A stretch of DNA of 64,000 bases from Eretmocerus hayati. Its lineage: Eukaryota > Arthropoda > Insecta > Hymenoptera > Aphelinidae. The notes under the pieces are model-generated. The model did no database searches. It was not told the DNA's origin and saw only the letters and a list, made by a program, of their open reading frames with translations. The position numbers and the translations under genes are program-made. Shown here one piece after another: positions 48,036-61,500 of this stretch; position 1 is the first letter of the stretch; each line of letters begins with the position of its first letter. The stretch spans positions 68,194,172 through 68,258,171 of the forward strand of contig CM056744.1 of NCBI GenBank assembly GCA_029851415.1. The letters are read 5' to 3'.

Positions 48036-48873
48036 CCGAAAAGTGTTTGCAATTATTTAAAAACTAGATATTGTTGTAAAGCATGAATGTACTCCGGTGA
48101 GTGTCTGGTTGCGGTTTTGCGAGGATTCCGGACTGGCCCTAAGGTACGGCGCTCGCAGGGAAATTCAATAAAATTACAAGCTTGCGAAAGTGTGTATGCG
48201 TAAGTGCGGTTCGCGTGAATTTTCATTTCAAGAGGTACCCTTATCGTGAGTGGCGCCGCACAGTCGCCTCTCTATGCTGTAGGTGAGTGAGTCAGCCGAG
48301 CACGACGCGGCGCCGCATAACCGATCGACTTGTGCTCTGTGCCCTGGCGCAGTTAACGAGCACGGGACGACGCAACAAAGTCTTTCGACACTCTCTTCGC
48401 CGATGCTCGTGATATCAGAGTACAAGTTAGAGGTAGGGAAAAACATGAGCCCGGGTCACTAAAGAAAGCTTGTGTTCCGTGTGTGGGTGCAGTGCAACAA
48501 GTTCGTCGTATTTTGAGCCCCACTCCAGGCTCAATGACGTAAATCAGCAACACGAGTCACTTGAATTACCTCTTCAGTGTGGGTGAAGTTCAGTGGTAAG
48601 TTTCTACTCTATATTCATTTTCGCCAGTAATGGTAAGGTATGTAGTGTAAGGTATGCAATAATGACTCGAATCCCATTTTCTAAGTATCACGGTGAAAAA
48701 AGCACACAGAATATTCTCCGCGATCCGATACACTACATATATCGTAAGTTCAGGTATCGAAGGACTCTATAGTATCTAACATCAAGTTCTTTGATCAAAA
48801 ATCTTGTCTACATGGGCAGCGTGCAAATCGAAAAAGTAGAAGCTCCAACCACTCGTTATTTTTTCCGTATAAG

Positions 48874-51800
48874 GTTTGAAAGGAGTGTCGTCAAATACTG
48901 CATTCGGGGATGTTGCAACTCCAGAAATCAGTGAATTTCCACTGGATCTCTCTGTCTCTACAGGTAAGCAATTGATATTATTAATCCGAAGTCTCGTAGA
49001 ATTATGTCATCCAGTGTCACAAATTTTGCTCCTCTCGGAAGGGGGAAGGTTTCACTGGATCAATGAGCCTCGATGCTTATGGTCATTCGATTAAATCTTA
49101 GGCTCTGAAGTTATGTATTTTGACTGACCCTACTTGCAACCGAAGCTTGATACGCATGATTGATGATTCTGTGACATCATCGAGAGAGCTTCACTCGAGC
49201 AGGACATGTTGAAACTGATGCCATTTTCATCTCGTCTTGGGTGTTGTAAATGCCATTTCCCCTCGTTTCGAGATTAGAGTGTTGGAGAAATTGCTAGCGC
49301 CATCTCATCTCGAAACTAAGGACAGTTGATCCCATCTTGCTTGACTGATTTCTCAATCTAGCGGAATAATCGACATGGAGGTCGAGTTTTGTATGTTTTA
49401 TGAAACATAAGGTTCACCCAAGGGGGATCATCCACTTCGTTCGATGATAGACTCTGCATATAAAAATTTATCACACAAAATTGAGAATTTCATGAAATAA
49501 GAGTGTTTGATCATGGAATGTTGGTGTGACGAGTTTCTATCGAGAGAGATTGAGAACGAGCATCTCAATCTCGTCTCAAACCAGGGGTGTTTTTGACCAC
49601 TATCGTATCTTTTTCGTATCTTTTCGTTACCGTCGCCTCAAGATCAAACGAATTCTTTGTCACGATCTTGTTTTGTCTTACTTGATGAGATTCAAAAATT
49701 CTCAGTCTGGCGTGAGGGTCAATGATCGATCATCATGCCTGTTGAGCTTTGGATTTTGATGCGAAGTTAGGGATATGCATTTTCTCCTCAAATCGAATGA
49801 GAATATTCATGTTAAAATAATACAATGCTTTCTCTCGTTACAGCCTACACTGACGATGCTCATCAGATAGACAGGAGAGTTCTTCTCAGACCACCGAATG
49901 ATGGCATGAGAGTACCTGCGACGTATCCGTCATCGGAGAGGAGCACTTATACGTCTGCTTTCATGCCAATGGCTCAGTCTGACAGGAATTTGTCGGAGTA
50001 TTTGGTCCCAGGCCAGATGAATCATAACAGGGTTGTTCCCCCGTGCCTACCTCGACAGTACCCTCTACCGTCTTCTCAGAATCTGAATACAGCGAGGGGA
50101 CATGATGCGCTCTGCTCAGAAACCGTACGCTGGAATCCACCGAGTCCCCCGTAATTTTTTCCTCCGTGTCGACAGCCAGCTGGGGAGTACGAATCCTTGC
50201 TGCCCGGGCACAGTCTACCTCGCTGGTACTCACACACGCCTCGGTTCGTACAATACTGTCCTGCATACAAGCAGAACGCTCACGTAGAGCCACCATTCAG
50301 AGGTCAACATTTGCGATCGAGGATATATTACTTGCAGTTTTTTTATCAATCTTACGACCTAAGAATTTTGGACGATATATTTCGTTTTTTGTATTGATCT
50401 CAATTATAATCGACTCTGTAGGTATGCGATTTCATGTTGGATCGAAGCGGCCTCACATTGATGACAGGGTATATGCTCCAACGGAGCAGGAGGAAAGGAA
50501 GAGATATCGGCGGAAGGACAAAAAAGGTAATGAGGTTTTCATTACTAGTACTCACCTGATGATTCGTTGATCATTATGTATCTGAAAATTCAGGGGAAGA
50601 CATTTCATCATCAAATATCTCTCTCGACTGTAATACTGGAATTCTGATGCTCTTGTATTTTGAATATTCTCTCACAACCAATTTTACCATCTAATGAATG
50701 AGTAACGGTCAATGTGAATGAACGATTGCTGTGTGGTTTGATCATTTTTCTCCGTAATATCCGGATGGATGACTTGCTGTCCATCTGAAATACTTCGCGA
50801 ACTTTCATCGTAATAGGAAATTGATCAATAACTAATCGATGACACGGGTCTAGTAATTATTCGAAATTGACATTCAAAGATATTCTTGAGAGCAAACATT
50901 CGATAGAGGCATCTTGGATGGAAAGATTTAGAATTACATCAGTACCCATGATTCCCAAACGGTCAGAAAGAAAATTTCTATTTTGATAATCTCTTTATAA
51001 CAGCTCTGCTTGGACCACTGGTGTGCGAAGGCCTGAGTCATAAGCTTTGGGATACCGCGAATTAGCTCCCGTTGCCACAGAACCTCTGTGGTAACTCATA
51101 ATTATGTTGTCCATAGTAGCATCCCAGCCAGTACCCACGCGGTCGATTGGGGAAACTTTGGGTGTTACAAAAATGGTCCCGTGGTGAATTTTTCCAACTC
51201 TACCGGTACCAACCACGTTCGAGATGGAGATGAGAAAGTAAGAGTGCATGAAAAGAGCTCTCAAATATGTGTAATGTCGTCATTTTTTCACGATTCTTCT
51301 ACAGTATTTAATCTGTACAGTACTTAATCTGCCTTTAAACCTCAGAATACTTCGGTATAGCCTTCCACTCTATGAGTGTCCAATCACATGATTGTACATA
51401 TCATTTCCACATGTGAGACATTATACATTTGAGTGTTCTTGTTGACCGCCATACATTTATTTTATATTTTTTTGTTCTTCTACCAAAAACTCCAAACATT
51501 GACTCGTGAGTACCCAGTCGCAGGTGTGGAGGAGAGCAGAGTTTGCGAACCACGTGGTCAGCGAGTGCTCGCGCCTCGCTAAATTAATGGTCATTTCTCG
51601 TTACAAGAGCACTTGCAAGTATCAAATCATTTGTTGCAACATTCATACCTAAAGTACCCAGTTGCATGTGTGGGTATAGCTACGCTTGCAAATGACAGGG
51701 TGTACTGAATCTCATTCGCTTGTCGAATGGAGAACATTGCTTTTTGAGGAGAGCGTTTCCCTGTATCAAATCATTTCTCGGTAGAGTCATTCCTCAAGTA

Positions 51801-53152
51801 CCCAGTCGCAGACGTGGGGAAATTGAATCATGTGACCATTCACCAATATACCCCCTCTTTCTGATTCTTCTGAATACAGTATTCCATTGATCAGTGTTCG
51901 TTTTATGAAAATGATTGGGTTTTGTGAATTGTGATGAGAGTAAATATATCATTGAAATGTGGTGGGAGTGATAGTTCATTATGAAATGTTATGAAGGTGA
52001 TACAGGCGTCTCTAGGATAACATGGTTTTGGTTATACGCGATTTTTAAAATGCCACCACTCTCAACTTACGCGGTTCTGGACTCCGAATACGCGGATTTT
52101 TACTCAAACATTCGAATTCATAACATATCTGAGCCATAATTCACAGAGTAAATGCATTTTTTATATTGTCCGCTGAACAAATATGATGATTCAATTGTAT
52201 ATATTCATTGAAAGACGCTTCGACGTTGATAAAATACTCTGACCTCTAATTTCAGTCCGTGAACACGAGAACATTTTTTCAGTGGAGCATAATCGTTTTT
52301 GAAGCTTACATTTCAGTCTAGACTTGTACACACGTTCGATCTTTTGAATGCTAAACTGATTTGGTAATGTAAATTGACCTCAACTGGAGTACGAGAATAT
52401 GGAAATCTGTAGAGATTCTGTAAGATGCACAATACGGTCTGAGAGTAACGGATTATCTCCGAGAAAAGAGAAAATTTATGCAAGTTCAATACATGCTCAC
52501 AAGGATTCAGATGGATTTACAGTGGTTGATAGATATTTACAATAAAGGCTTTTGATTCAAAATATCACATGAAATGTCATATCGACAAAAATGTTCATTC
52601 TTGGTCGGTAATATTAGAGCCTCGGAGCGCATTCCCTCTTTCCTCCTAATGCGGTTTTGGATAGCGCAGTGACGACGCAAAACGTAAACTCCGCGTTACT
52701 CGAGAGACGCCTTACACCCCTAAACTCTCAAGTGAAAGTGATAAATGCCTGTGGCAAGTGTTAAAATTCATACATTCTTGTGATATTGACGGTAGTCATG
52801 AACTCTCAGAGATCGGTTGATTCAGTTGATTTGGAAACCTGCTGAGTGAATCAATCATTTGTGAATAGTCTCCTGACCGTTTGGGAATTCTGGGTTCACG
52901 TGAATAACGTTCATGAGGTGGAATAGTAAATGTTTGCTTCTTAGTCCACTGATTTTGACTTTTCGTTTCAAGTTACATACCTATTTCCTGATTATACCGG
53001 AGTTTGCAGATGTCGAATATTTCATTGCCAATATTACATTCAATTCAATGCGACATAACTTATTACCTTGATTCAGTTATCGCCTCCTTCCAAGAACACC
53101 ATTTCTGAGACGGCTCATGCAAAATGTTACGCGAATTCACGAATCATCACTT
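48874..53152 (+). CDS. Candidate multi-exon gene with a PLDLS motif, crossing the palindrome boundary
   Basis: Exons inferred from acceptors and donors with matching phase are: 48,874-48,963 (donor ACAG|GTAAGC), 49,844-50,302, 50,422-50,527 (donor AAAG|GTAATG), 51,120-51,183 and 53,077-53,152 (donor CTT|GTGAGT). The first exon encodes EFPLDLSVST, which contains PLDLS, the canonical docking motif for the corepressor CtBP. Exon 3 is Pro-, Arg- and Tyr-rich with a PSSERSTYTSAFMPM stretch. Exon 4 ends in a basic run (EERKRYRRKDKK). An in-frame TAA interrupts exon 3 at 50,152-50,154, and the exon 3 donor is poor. A 5' leader exon ending at GTG|GTAAGT (about 48,595) is possible but lacks an ATG in frame. 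A transcriptional-repressor role would be guesswork. No family is recognised, and the gene may be dead. Confidence 0.35.
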
Positions 53153-55540
53153 GTGAGTACTACCTTTTTCTTAAAGCTTTCAAGTATCAAAATTCTATGT
53201 CGGCCCAAGTGAAGATAGGCAGAGGGGGAGGTGCTGCCCATTGGCCAAGGAACTGATTATTCACCTATGTTTCATATCACGTGTGATATCAAATCATATG
53301 GTATGTAGGAGAGGAAGTTTCGAATAGATGTGCCTCCCGCGGACGAATTCGCCAGATCCGCGTCCATACGAACAAGTTATCCCAGGGCAGCATCGATCTG
53401 GTGTCATGTCCGCAACTTGACTAAATTCGATGTTAGGTTGTATCTTATCATTACTCACTCTATTGGTTGGTGCACGCGATGACACCACAAGCGCGATTAT
53501 GTGTTACGCCTCATAAGAGGCATCGATGTACTTTCACCAAAGATATTGAGGAACTAGGCTAGTCTGAATCAAGTTAATGAGAGATTATGCAGAATACAAT
53601 CTTTTTTCGTTATCGTTTTGAATTTGGGACGACTTATATTCAAGTTCAATTCCCATCTTTTAACTCTGACTGTTGTTTTGTTACTCAAATATGTGATATG
53701 CGACCGATATTTCTACTTCTTCGAGCAGACTAACTTTCCTGCAACTCATGAGTTAGACTATGTACCTGATGAGAGATATTGATGTCAGAGAAATCGTTTG
53801 AAGTATACTGACTGGTGTGAATGTGAGTCTAATTGTGCATCTGTCATCATTATCATTAGGTTGTTCCAACTTTTCTTTTATCCATATTGTTACATCGATT
53901 CATCACAGTTTGATTGCTCTACCAAGTACACTCGGTGGCAGTCTGAACTGTCCATACTGCAGCCAACTTAAAGGTCACTCTCTCATGCTATCAGCATAGG
54001 AGAGAGACCTCCTAGAGAGAGGAGTTCAGACTCCTCTTGAGTGTACACGATTTAGGGAAATACACGGGTGTTGTATTCCATATATATAAACAGTATCCGA
54101 GTCCGACATTTCTATAGAAGCGGGCCAAGCCATCTTATTTGTATATAAGTGGTATTCCCAACAGGGAGATGCTGGATCTGTGATGAAATATTTCTCAAAT
54201 AAAAGAACTACACGATGTTGGAAAATGTTCATGGTCCACGTTGAATATGGGAGAATGTTGAGTGACTGAACTCCATAAATTCTAGTATTTCCTGATTTTT
54301 CGAATGATTTTTCGTTAATTAATCTAAGCTTTTGTAGTTCACGATGTCCCATGGATATCAAATTGGATTCAGATTGTTTCTATCTGTGATATTGATAATA
54401 CCGATGGCGAATAGTGCTTGTGCTGTTCACGATTTATGTTGCAATTGACAATATACGAAATGGTTGAATTAAAAAAAAAACTGACTACTACAAAGCGAGG
54501 TGTATTTAGTTCGCCCCATTCCCTATAGCACTTTTCATACAACGATTTTCTCCCAATGATAGAAGCTAATCGCACCAACTACCGCGCCAAAGAAAATTCC
54601 AACTCGCGTGCCGAATGTGATGAACAATTTAGTTACCACAACAACTTTTATTTCTGATGGCTAGAAAACCTACGGTGTCATTCCTCCCTCCCTTCATAAT
54701 TCATCTATACTACTGTGTTCCTAACGCCTTCTCCTCTCCCCAAAGTTTCGTCACTAGATTAACATTCAAGATTCCACCGTATGAATACCTTGATGAAAGT
54801 GTCCTAAATACCTCGGAGCTTAGGATCATTCCATCGAGCCAAATATTGCCCTGGGTCGCGAGGGTCAATCACAGGCAGAAAATTCACTCATGTTGGTAAA
54901 ACATAAACGAGCGCCCGAAACTTTTATCTTTCGATAACGTTCACCGTTCTACCGTTCATTACTCACAATCCATCGCATTCGTTCTCAAATTGGAATCCTG
55001 ACAATTCTCAAACTTTGGAATAGCTGAAGGATTCCTCCCAAGCGATACAGAGGGCACGAGGAACATACTTTAGATGACTAGTTGGGTTATGATATTTTGG
55101 CTACGATGGATCCGCGGAGAGCGAGAATTTCGATTTCATGAGCATGTGAGAGTTTCATTCGATCACCCTGGCTAGGTTGCCAAGAGTGGCCACATCTTCC
55201 TTCTTTTCATATGCATGCCCAGATCAAAACGCATTCGAATCCGACCAATTACCCGCAGTTTTGCCACATCACATGAACACTCAAGATCCCCGAGGGATCT
55301 TGTCGACGATTTTTCTCCAGTTCTCCGAAAGTATTTCTGGGAAAATAATTTTTGGGAAATATATTATTGGGAAGAACATTTTGGCGATTGTCGTTTTGGG
55401 AAAAAAATTTTGGGATGAATTTTTGGGAAAAATTCAATTTGGGACAATTTAATCTGGGAAAAATACTTCGGGAAAAATATTTTTGGGAAGTTGCATTTTG
55501 GGATATTTCTTATTTGGGATAATCGAACTACGCTCATGAC
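50140..55540. repeat. Right arm of the giant palindrome
   Basis: This is the reverse complement of 38,000-43,665. It lacks the triplication seen in the left arm. It contains exons 3 (end) to 6 of the candidate gene, an altered copy of the hairpin (53,925-54,047), the mirror 80-codon frame (54,657-54,899) and the TTCCCAAAA-type end repeats (55,325-55,515). Outside 55,540 the flanks of the two arms are unrelated. Confidence 0.95.
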
Positions 55541-56659
55541 ATGACACATTTGGAGCACACAGTTTCGGCCTTTCCCCGTGCTAGCATTTGATTGTTTGAC
55601 ATATTTCCTCGGAATTTCTCTCAGTGCAAAGCGATTCAGAGGAGATTGAGGATACGCTGTTAGCGTTCTGAAGGAATTTCTCATTTTTAGTGAAAATCTC
55701 ATCACAAGGAAGAAGCACATGGCTTACAGACATAACTAAGTATTCTGGCCATGAGACATATGGAAGGAAGTTGGTTTAATATTGTGTCATGAGAGAAAAT
55801 TTTCCGAAAATCCACATATTTGACTACCTTGACGCTAGCACTGAGAGTATGTATGGATCTCCCATTATCACAATACCCAGAACTGACATTGCGACTTTTA
55901 TCTTTGAATACGGAAAAAATGACTAGATAGATTGGCCTAAGACTTTTGTGCCAAGTGCATCCAAATAGAATACATGTAGAAGAATTTGAATGTTGTAGTT
56001 TGGAGTTTGCTCGTCAGAATGCAAGGTCATTACACGTTCCGGGTAAGTTCTCGCGATAATGCCTATAAGGATGGATTCACCAAAATAAATGTTTCCTGTT
56101 TGAATAATGAGCGACATTGCGTAACTAACACTTCCGCTGCGAGCGAGCGTGCCCCATCGGTTGTTGACTCGAATCCTCTCTGGTTGCCTAAAAATTCCTT
56201 GTCGTGAAATTTTCGCGTTGGTTCCTCATGAATCCAATGAATTCCCCTGAGGTATATTAGTTTTGCTTTCGCATACGTAGGCACCACATATGATTGTTAT
56301 GGTGAGTCATGAGAAGAAACTGAGTTTGTTCTGAAATCTGTCTCTCCTGGTCTGCTTTTCGAACAATGTTCGCAGGAAACCTAGCGATTTCCTCTTTGTG
56401 AGCTCCGCATTAATTTTTCAGTATCAAATGATCGGCAGAGCGAAGCCCAGAAATTCATTGAAGTGTCTCACTCTTCTATCCGAGTGCAAAATGTCTTTCG
56501 GGTTTCGAGTAAAACAACGGATCTCTCGAGATACTCAATCTTATCTGAGTGTATTCCACTAAGATGAGAGTGAGTATCTTATAATCCAACTTTACTCGAA
56601 ATCCAAATGAAGTCGGGAATTCAAAGAGAGAATGTACTCATCCGTATTGTTCTATACCT
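55541..56659. other. Intergenic, no recognised gene
   Basis: AT-rich sequence between the palindrome and the dispersed repeat. 56,515-56,605 holds a short inverted pair around ACTCAATCTTATCTGAGTG. No gene or RNA supported. Confidence 0.5.
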
Positions 56660-57125
56660 TTAAAGATCCCTAGCGTTGCCGCACTGAACCGATTTCCTGC
56701 AAGCATTAGTGCCGTCACGTACTCATTACGTGATGATTACGTAGCAGCGAATTACGTCGTACGAGACACGTTCGATTCCACCAGCTGCGACCTGTTATGT
56801 GTTGTCAACTACTACCTCACGATACCCCATGATAGGCTTTCAGCGTTTGTCACGTACTCTTTCCGTATTTGGCTCATACACGCATTGACTGTCACGCTGC
56901 TCGCTGATCAATACCTCCAGAATCTGTCAGTACTTCTTCAGTACCTGTCACATACTGGCAACTACTGTTGCGTTACTTTTGGAGCGCCCCTCCAGAATCC
57001 GTCACGTACTCATTCCGTACTGGGCAGGTAGCAGCAATATTCACTAGAAAAGGTGATGAGTATGTATCGGTACGTGACAGTATAATCTGGGTAGTTTGAG
57101 TATGTGATATTACTGAGAACCCCCT
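56660..57125 (+). repeat. Dispersed repeat, copy 2 (uninterrupted)
   Basis: This is a continuous copy of the repeat seen inverted and split at 27,588-29,300. It contains several GTCACGTACTC-TTCCGTA words, some next to CCAGAATC(C/T)GTC. It ends at TTACTGAGAACCCCC. No TIR or coding frame identifies its class. Confidence 0.85.
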
Positions 57126-58595
57126 TGCTTTTAGCATTTGAGTTGCTGAGGAGTGAAGTTTATTTCCTTACGGCACGCGTCTGGAACCAATTCTGCTGGT
57201 TAGTAGAACCTTCTAGATAAGTGGGAAAATACATGCCCGATGGTTTGGAAGGATGTTATTTCTGTAATTAATAATGACCATGATTAGCCGTCTGAGGTCC
57301 ATTGAACGCGCCTGATTGGATCCTAATCTACGCACTCATAACACGCAAAAGCTACTTTAAACACAGATACACTCTGTATTTCACTAGTTTTCTGTTTTTT
57401 GGCCATGTTGAATAAGTGGGAGTACTCGAGTTCCACCTATCTGCGTTATAGTGTTCTTATCCGTGTCTTCACAGAATTCGATATGAAATTCCTAAATCGA
57501 GTCCACAGTGACCCTTGGGGGGGGGGGTGGGTTCCTTGGTGTATTATAGCTGTATTCGAGTTTCATATGAACGATTGCAATGTCATAGAAGCGCCCACAG
57601 GATCTCGATCACATATTTTTTCATCAATAACATTTTCGTAGAGCTTCTCATTCGAATAACATTCGATTTCAGGACCTGAAAACTCTGGGATATTGTCTGT
57701 GATAAGGTGAAAGAGAATAGGCGAAACATTTGAGGAGCGTGTCCCCTTTCCCTTTCTCATACTATGAGAATTTGATCTTTTTCAGTCGAGTGGGTGCATG
57801 AACTTACCCATATTCTTGAAGCTGTCATTTCAACGCAGTTGGTCGCACGCACCTGAATCAAACGGGATATGATTGGTGTTGTTCCAAGCTATCGAGATCC
57901 TTTTCCATCATATACTCATCGCGAATTTTATTTTTTCTTCCATCAGCCGAGTACGGGAGAGTAGTATATGAGCTGGTATAGCGAGACACAACAAATGACG
58001 TCATAGGGGGTGGGGGCGTCTGGTGGGGGAGGGGCCGGGGTCACTGACCGTCTGGCGGTCAGCTGATGTGGGCCAGCGGTTTGTTTACATCGTCACGTCA
58101 CAAGGTCAAGGTGGTGCTGGGTGGTGTAAACATTACATTGTTTATTATTACATACGTGTGTGTATGTGTATGCGTGTGTGCATGTATGTATTGTGGTGTG
58201 TGTGTGTGTATGTGTGTGTGCGCGCGCGCGCGTTTGCATATTTGTCGGTTTTTCGGCAGCACGCGCCGCGTGCGGTGAAGATAGAGAGAGAGTTCACACG
58301 AATCTTGCGGTGCACGTGTGGTTTTCCTTCGCATTCTTCTCACACATCTGTTTTCCATTTCTCTGATTCCTACGATGCTCCGCAATCGGTTCAAAAGCCG
58401 CGCCGGCCTATATCTCTCACCTCTGTATTAGGTATAGTACAATACTTCAATCAGGCCGAGATCAGTATATACTTTTTCGCTCGCGATTTAAATGGCGAGT
58501 GAACCGCTCATTACCCTTTTAAGGCCTCCGAATTTGGTATTTCCATGGGCGGGTAATAAAATCAGATTTTTACGTTGATAAATATAACGATGTGA
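57126..58595. other. Intergenic, G-run and (GT)n microsatellite upstream of the gene at 58.6 kb
   Basis: A G-run lies at 57,518-57,528. A GT-rich microsatellite with GC alternation spans about 58,157-58,233. The 58,000-58,150 stretch is GC-rich (GGGGTGGGGGCGTC, GGGGGAGGGGCCGGGG) and may be part of a promoter for the downstream gene; no TATA box is obvious. Confidence 0.5.
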
Positions 58596-61500
58596 ATGAT
58601 CTTGAATTTTCAACCCATCAGCAAGCGCCGCACGTGCTCTAGAATAACCCCACCCTTGTCTGATCACGAGGTCTTTGGTCCAGGGCATCCCCGTGGGCTG
58701 TCGGAGGGGTCAGTCGCGATGCGAGTGCTCCCGTGGAGACATCAACTCCGTATCATGGAGCGCGATCGGGAGGACCACGAGGAGCGCGAAGAGCGTGACC
58801 GCGAGGTTCGCGAGGTGCGTGCCGCCGGATTTGGTTTCGCGAGTGCACTCCGTTATGATAGTGAAGCGGTGCACCGATGGTGCAGCCAGCGGGGTCGGAT
58901 CGCACGAATGAGGGCGTGTGACATACGCGCTCTAAGGCGGGAGCTGCGGTTTCTGTTATCAAGATGCGGTTTTCGCCGCATGGCCCGGCTTGCCCCTCGG
59001 CTAGTGTATGGAATTGAGTATGTCACAAGGGTTGTTGGTGAATTTATCGTCGACCACGGGATGCGGAGCCTGGTCGCGGTCAGACAGGTGATCGAAGAAT
59101 ACGAGGACCTACTCGGTAAGTACGCTATAGCATTTTTATACATATTTTGCGTGATCGCGATGTTGTCTACGGTGACCGATATGATGCGTGAGAAAGTGAT
59201 CTGCTCAATTTGTGATTTAAAAAAAACGACATTCATCATTGGAACCGCAAGACGTGATGTACGGGGTTGTGCGTTCGTGCATTCTCGAATTTTTTCTCAT
59301 TTTTATCATATTTTTTAGAACTCTCATTCGTAAGAGGGCTCTGTGCAAAAACTGTGAGTCGTGGCACCACACCGATCATAAGTCCGACATTGGTACCTTA
59401 GGGCTCATTCACGAATGACGTATGTGATCCAGTGAATTTAACAAGTTGATAATCATAATACTTGAAACGTGTAATTTCTGGTACAGTTTTGCATAATGTT
59501 CCATTTTTTCGCATTCAGCAAACTTTTTACACTTTTTTTATATTGCTATTCGAGGTCTTATACAAGGTCGATCATTCTGAGTACCACACCTAGCCCGATT
59601 TCACCGTTGCTTCCTTAGGGTCCGTCCACGAAATGGAATAGTGACTCTCTGTAAATGGTGTGAATTTTTTCCATATTTTTGCAGCGGAATTATTGCAAAA
59701 TTTTTTTGTTCGGAGATCAACGATTTCTATAGAGGGAGGTGTATTGAGATGTTCTCGTGACGTTTCTGAGGCGCTCCTTCGATTTGCCATGATTTCTGAG
59801 ATGAAAATTAGGACCTTCATACCCTACTGACTTTATCTATTCGCTAGTGGTGGAAACTATTTGCGCGATTGAATTTTAGTGTCCAATTAGAATTTTGTTT
59901 GTACCTCGATGAATTTGATTCGCTCACGACCGAAACTTCTTTCAATGTTATTGTTTCAATTTGCTCGATCTCCATGTATTTCCGCCAATCCTAGTGCCAT
60001 TTTGATCTTGACGTAAATAAGTGCAGGCGATTGAACTTGAATTGCTCAACTTGTTTCCGAATCTGCGCACGAGAAATTTTACTTTTTTCATGGAAAATTT
60101 TGAGATCAAATTCGGAAAAATTTTATTGTCTTAATCAATTGCACCCGTTTGATTTTGAATTGCTTGACTCATATCTGAATTTGCTCACGTGAAATTTTGA
60201 CTCAAACAGTGGGAAAAATTCCGATCAAATATGAGAAAATATCTCGTGTCGGAGTTCATTGCACACGCTTGAGCTCAAATTGCTCAACACGATTCCGAAT
60301 TTGCTCATGTAGAATTTGTCTTTTTTTCATGAGAAATGTCGAGTTCAAATTTGGAAAAATTTTGGTGTCTCAATGAATTGCACCAGTTCGATATCGAATT
60401 GCTCGAATCATATCTGAATTTGTTCACGTAGAATTTTGATTCAAACAGTTGGAAATATTCAGATCAAATTTGAGAGAATAGCTCGTGTTGAAGTCAATCG
60501 CACACGTTTGAGCTCGACTCGCTTTGAACGATTCCGATATGGTTCTATAAAACAGTTTTCGTGCTCTCTCCATTCACTCGTTTAATACAAGTCACTCAAC
60601 TTTCTTATGATTTTTTTTTCAGCGCGAGATAGATTTTTCGCCCCATCACCCGATGAGGATTTCGATGATGATGATGATGATGATGATGATCACAGAAATG
60701 ATAGCCAGCATGAAGCTGTTGATGGCGATGACAATGATGATGATGGGCAGAACGTTGTGGCTCAGCATCAAGTCAGGTTGGGTGACGAGATGGATCAGGG
60801 AGATGATGATGATGATGATGATGAAACGTTGATGATGTTAACGCGCGGGAAGATCTAGACGATAAAGCGGTAGATCGAGAGGTCGCTGATATCATCCAAA
60901 ATGCGGGCGAGGCTCGAGGAGAAGAAGACGACGAAGAATCGTTTCACGAAGCTCAGGGTCCGCGGGAGTGGGCTGAGTTATATGCGCGCTTGCGTAAGGG
61001 TCTTTTTGATTGTTTTTAAATATCCTCGCGGATTCCTAACATATGATTATGTTCGTCATCGCTAATTTACCCTTCCTCTCTTCTGTTTCTCCCTTATAGA
61101 AGAAGAAGAGGCAGCTCGGAGACCACCTTGCAACAATGATGATGATGATGATGATGCTACCGATCATGGTGAGTAACTCTCACTTGGACGGCCTGTCTTT
61201 CTGAAAGTTTGCAAAGTTCTCACGGCCATATTATTTTTTATGTTTCGCAGGTATGGAAGATATCATATCTCGGGATGATACAATCGTCGTGAGTGACACT
61301 GACGAGGACGAAGCTCGACCACAGATCTGTGACGTCATTCCCGATTCGGATGAAAGCAGTGATGGTGAAGATGAGAAGCGGGTTATACCCCCGTGCCCTC
61401 CAGACGCAGCGATCCACAACATCGCTCCCGGGAGTTTGAGGGAACCTATTGGATAGGAGGCTGCGATCCAGCAGCTAGCCGAGATTGGATCTTGGCGACC

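Noticed and set aside
54026..54361. 111-codon minus-strand frame, mirrored at 39,108-39,512
   Set aside because: Differences between the copies change amino acids, no domain is recognisable, and the frame runs into the hairpin; chance frame in the arms.
54657..54899. 80-codon frame conserved between palindrome arms as evidence of a gene
   Set aside because: The arms are nearly identical throughout, and the only two differences change amino acids, so conservation is not protein-specific.
55177..55452. 91-codon frame at the palindrome end
   Set aside because: Its second half is translated from the TTCCCAAAA-type repeats; no independent support.
59380..59640. TTAGGGTCCGTCCACGAA-like motifs as ends of a DNA transposon
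   Set aside because: Two similar phrases occur (59,398 and 59,617) but in the same orientation and without matching partners, so no element can be bounded.
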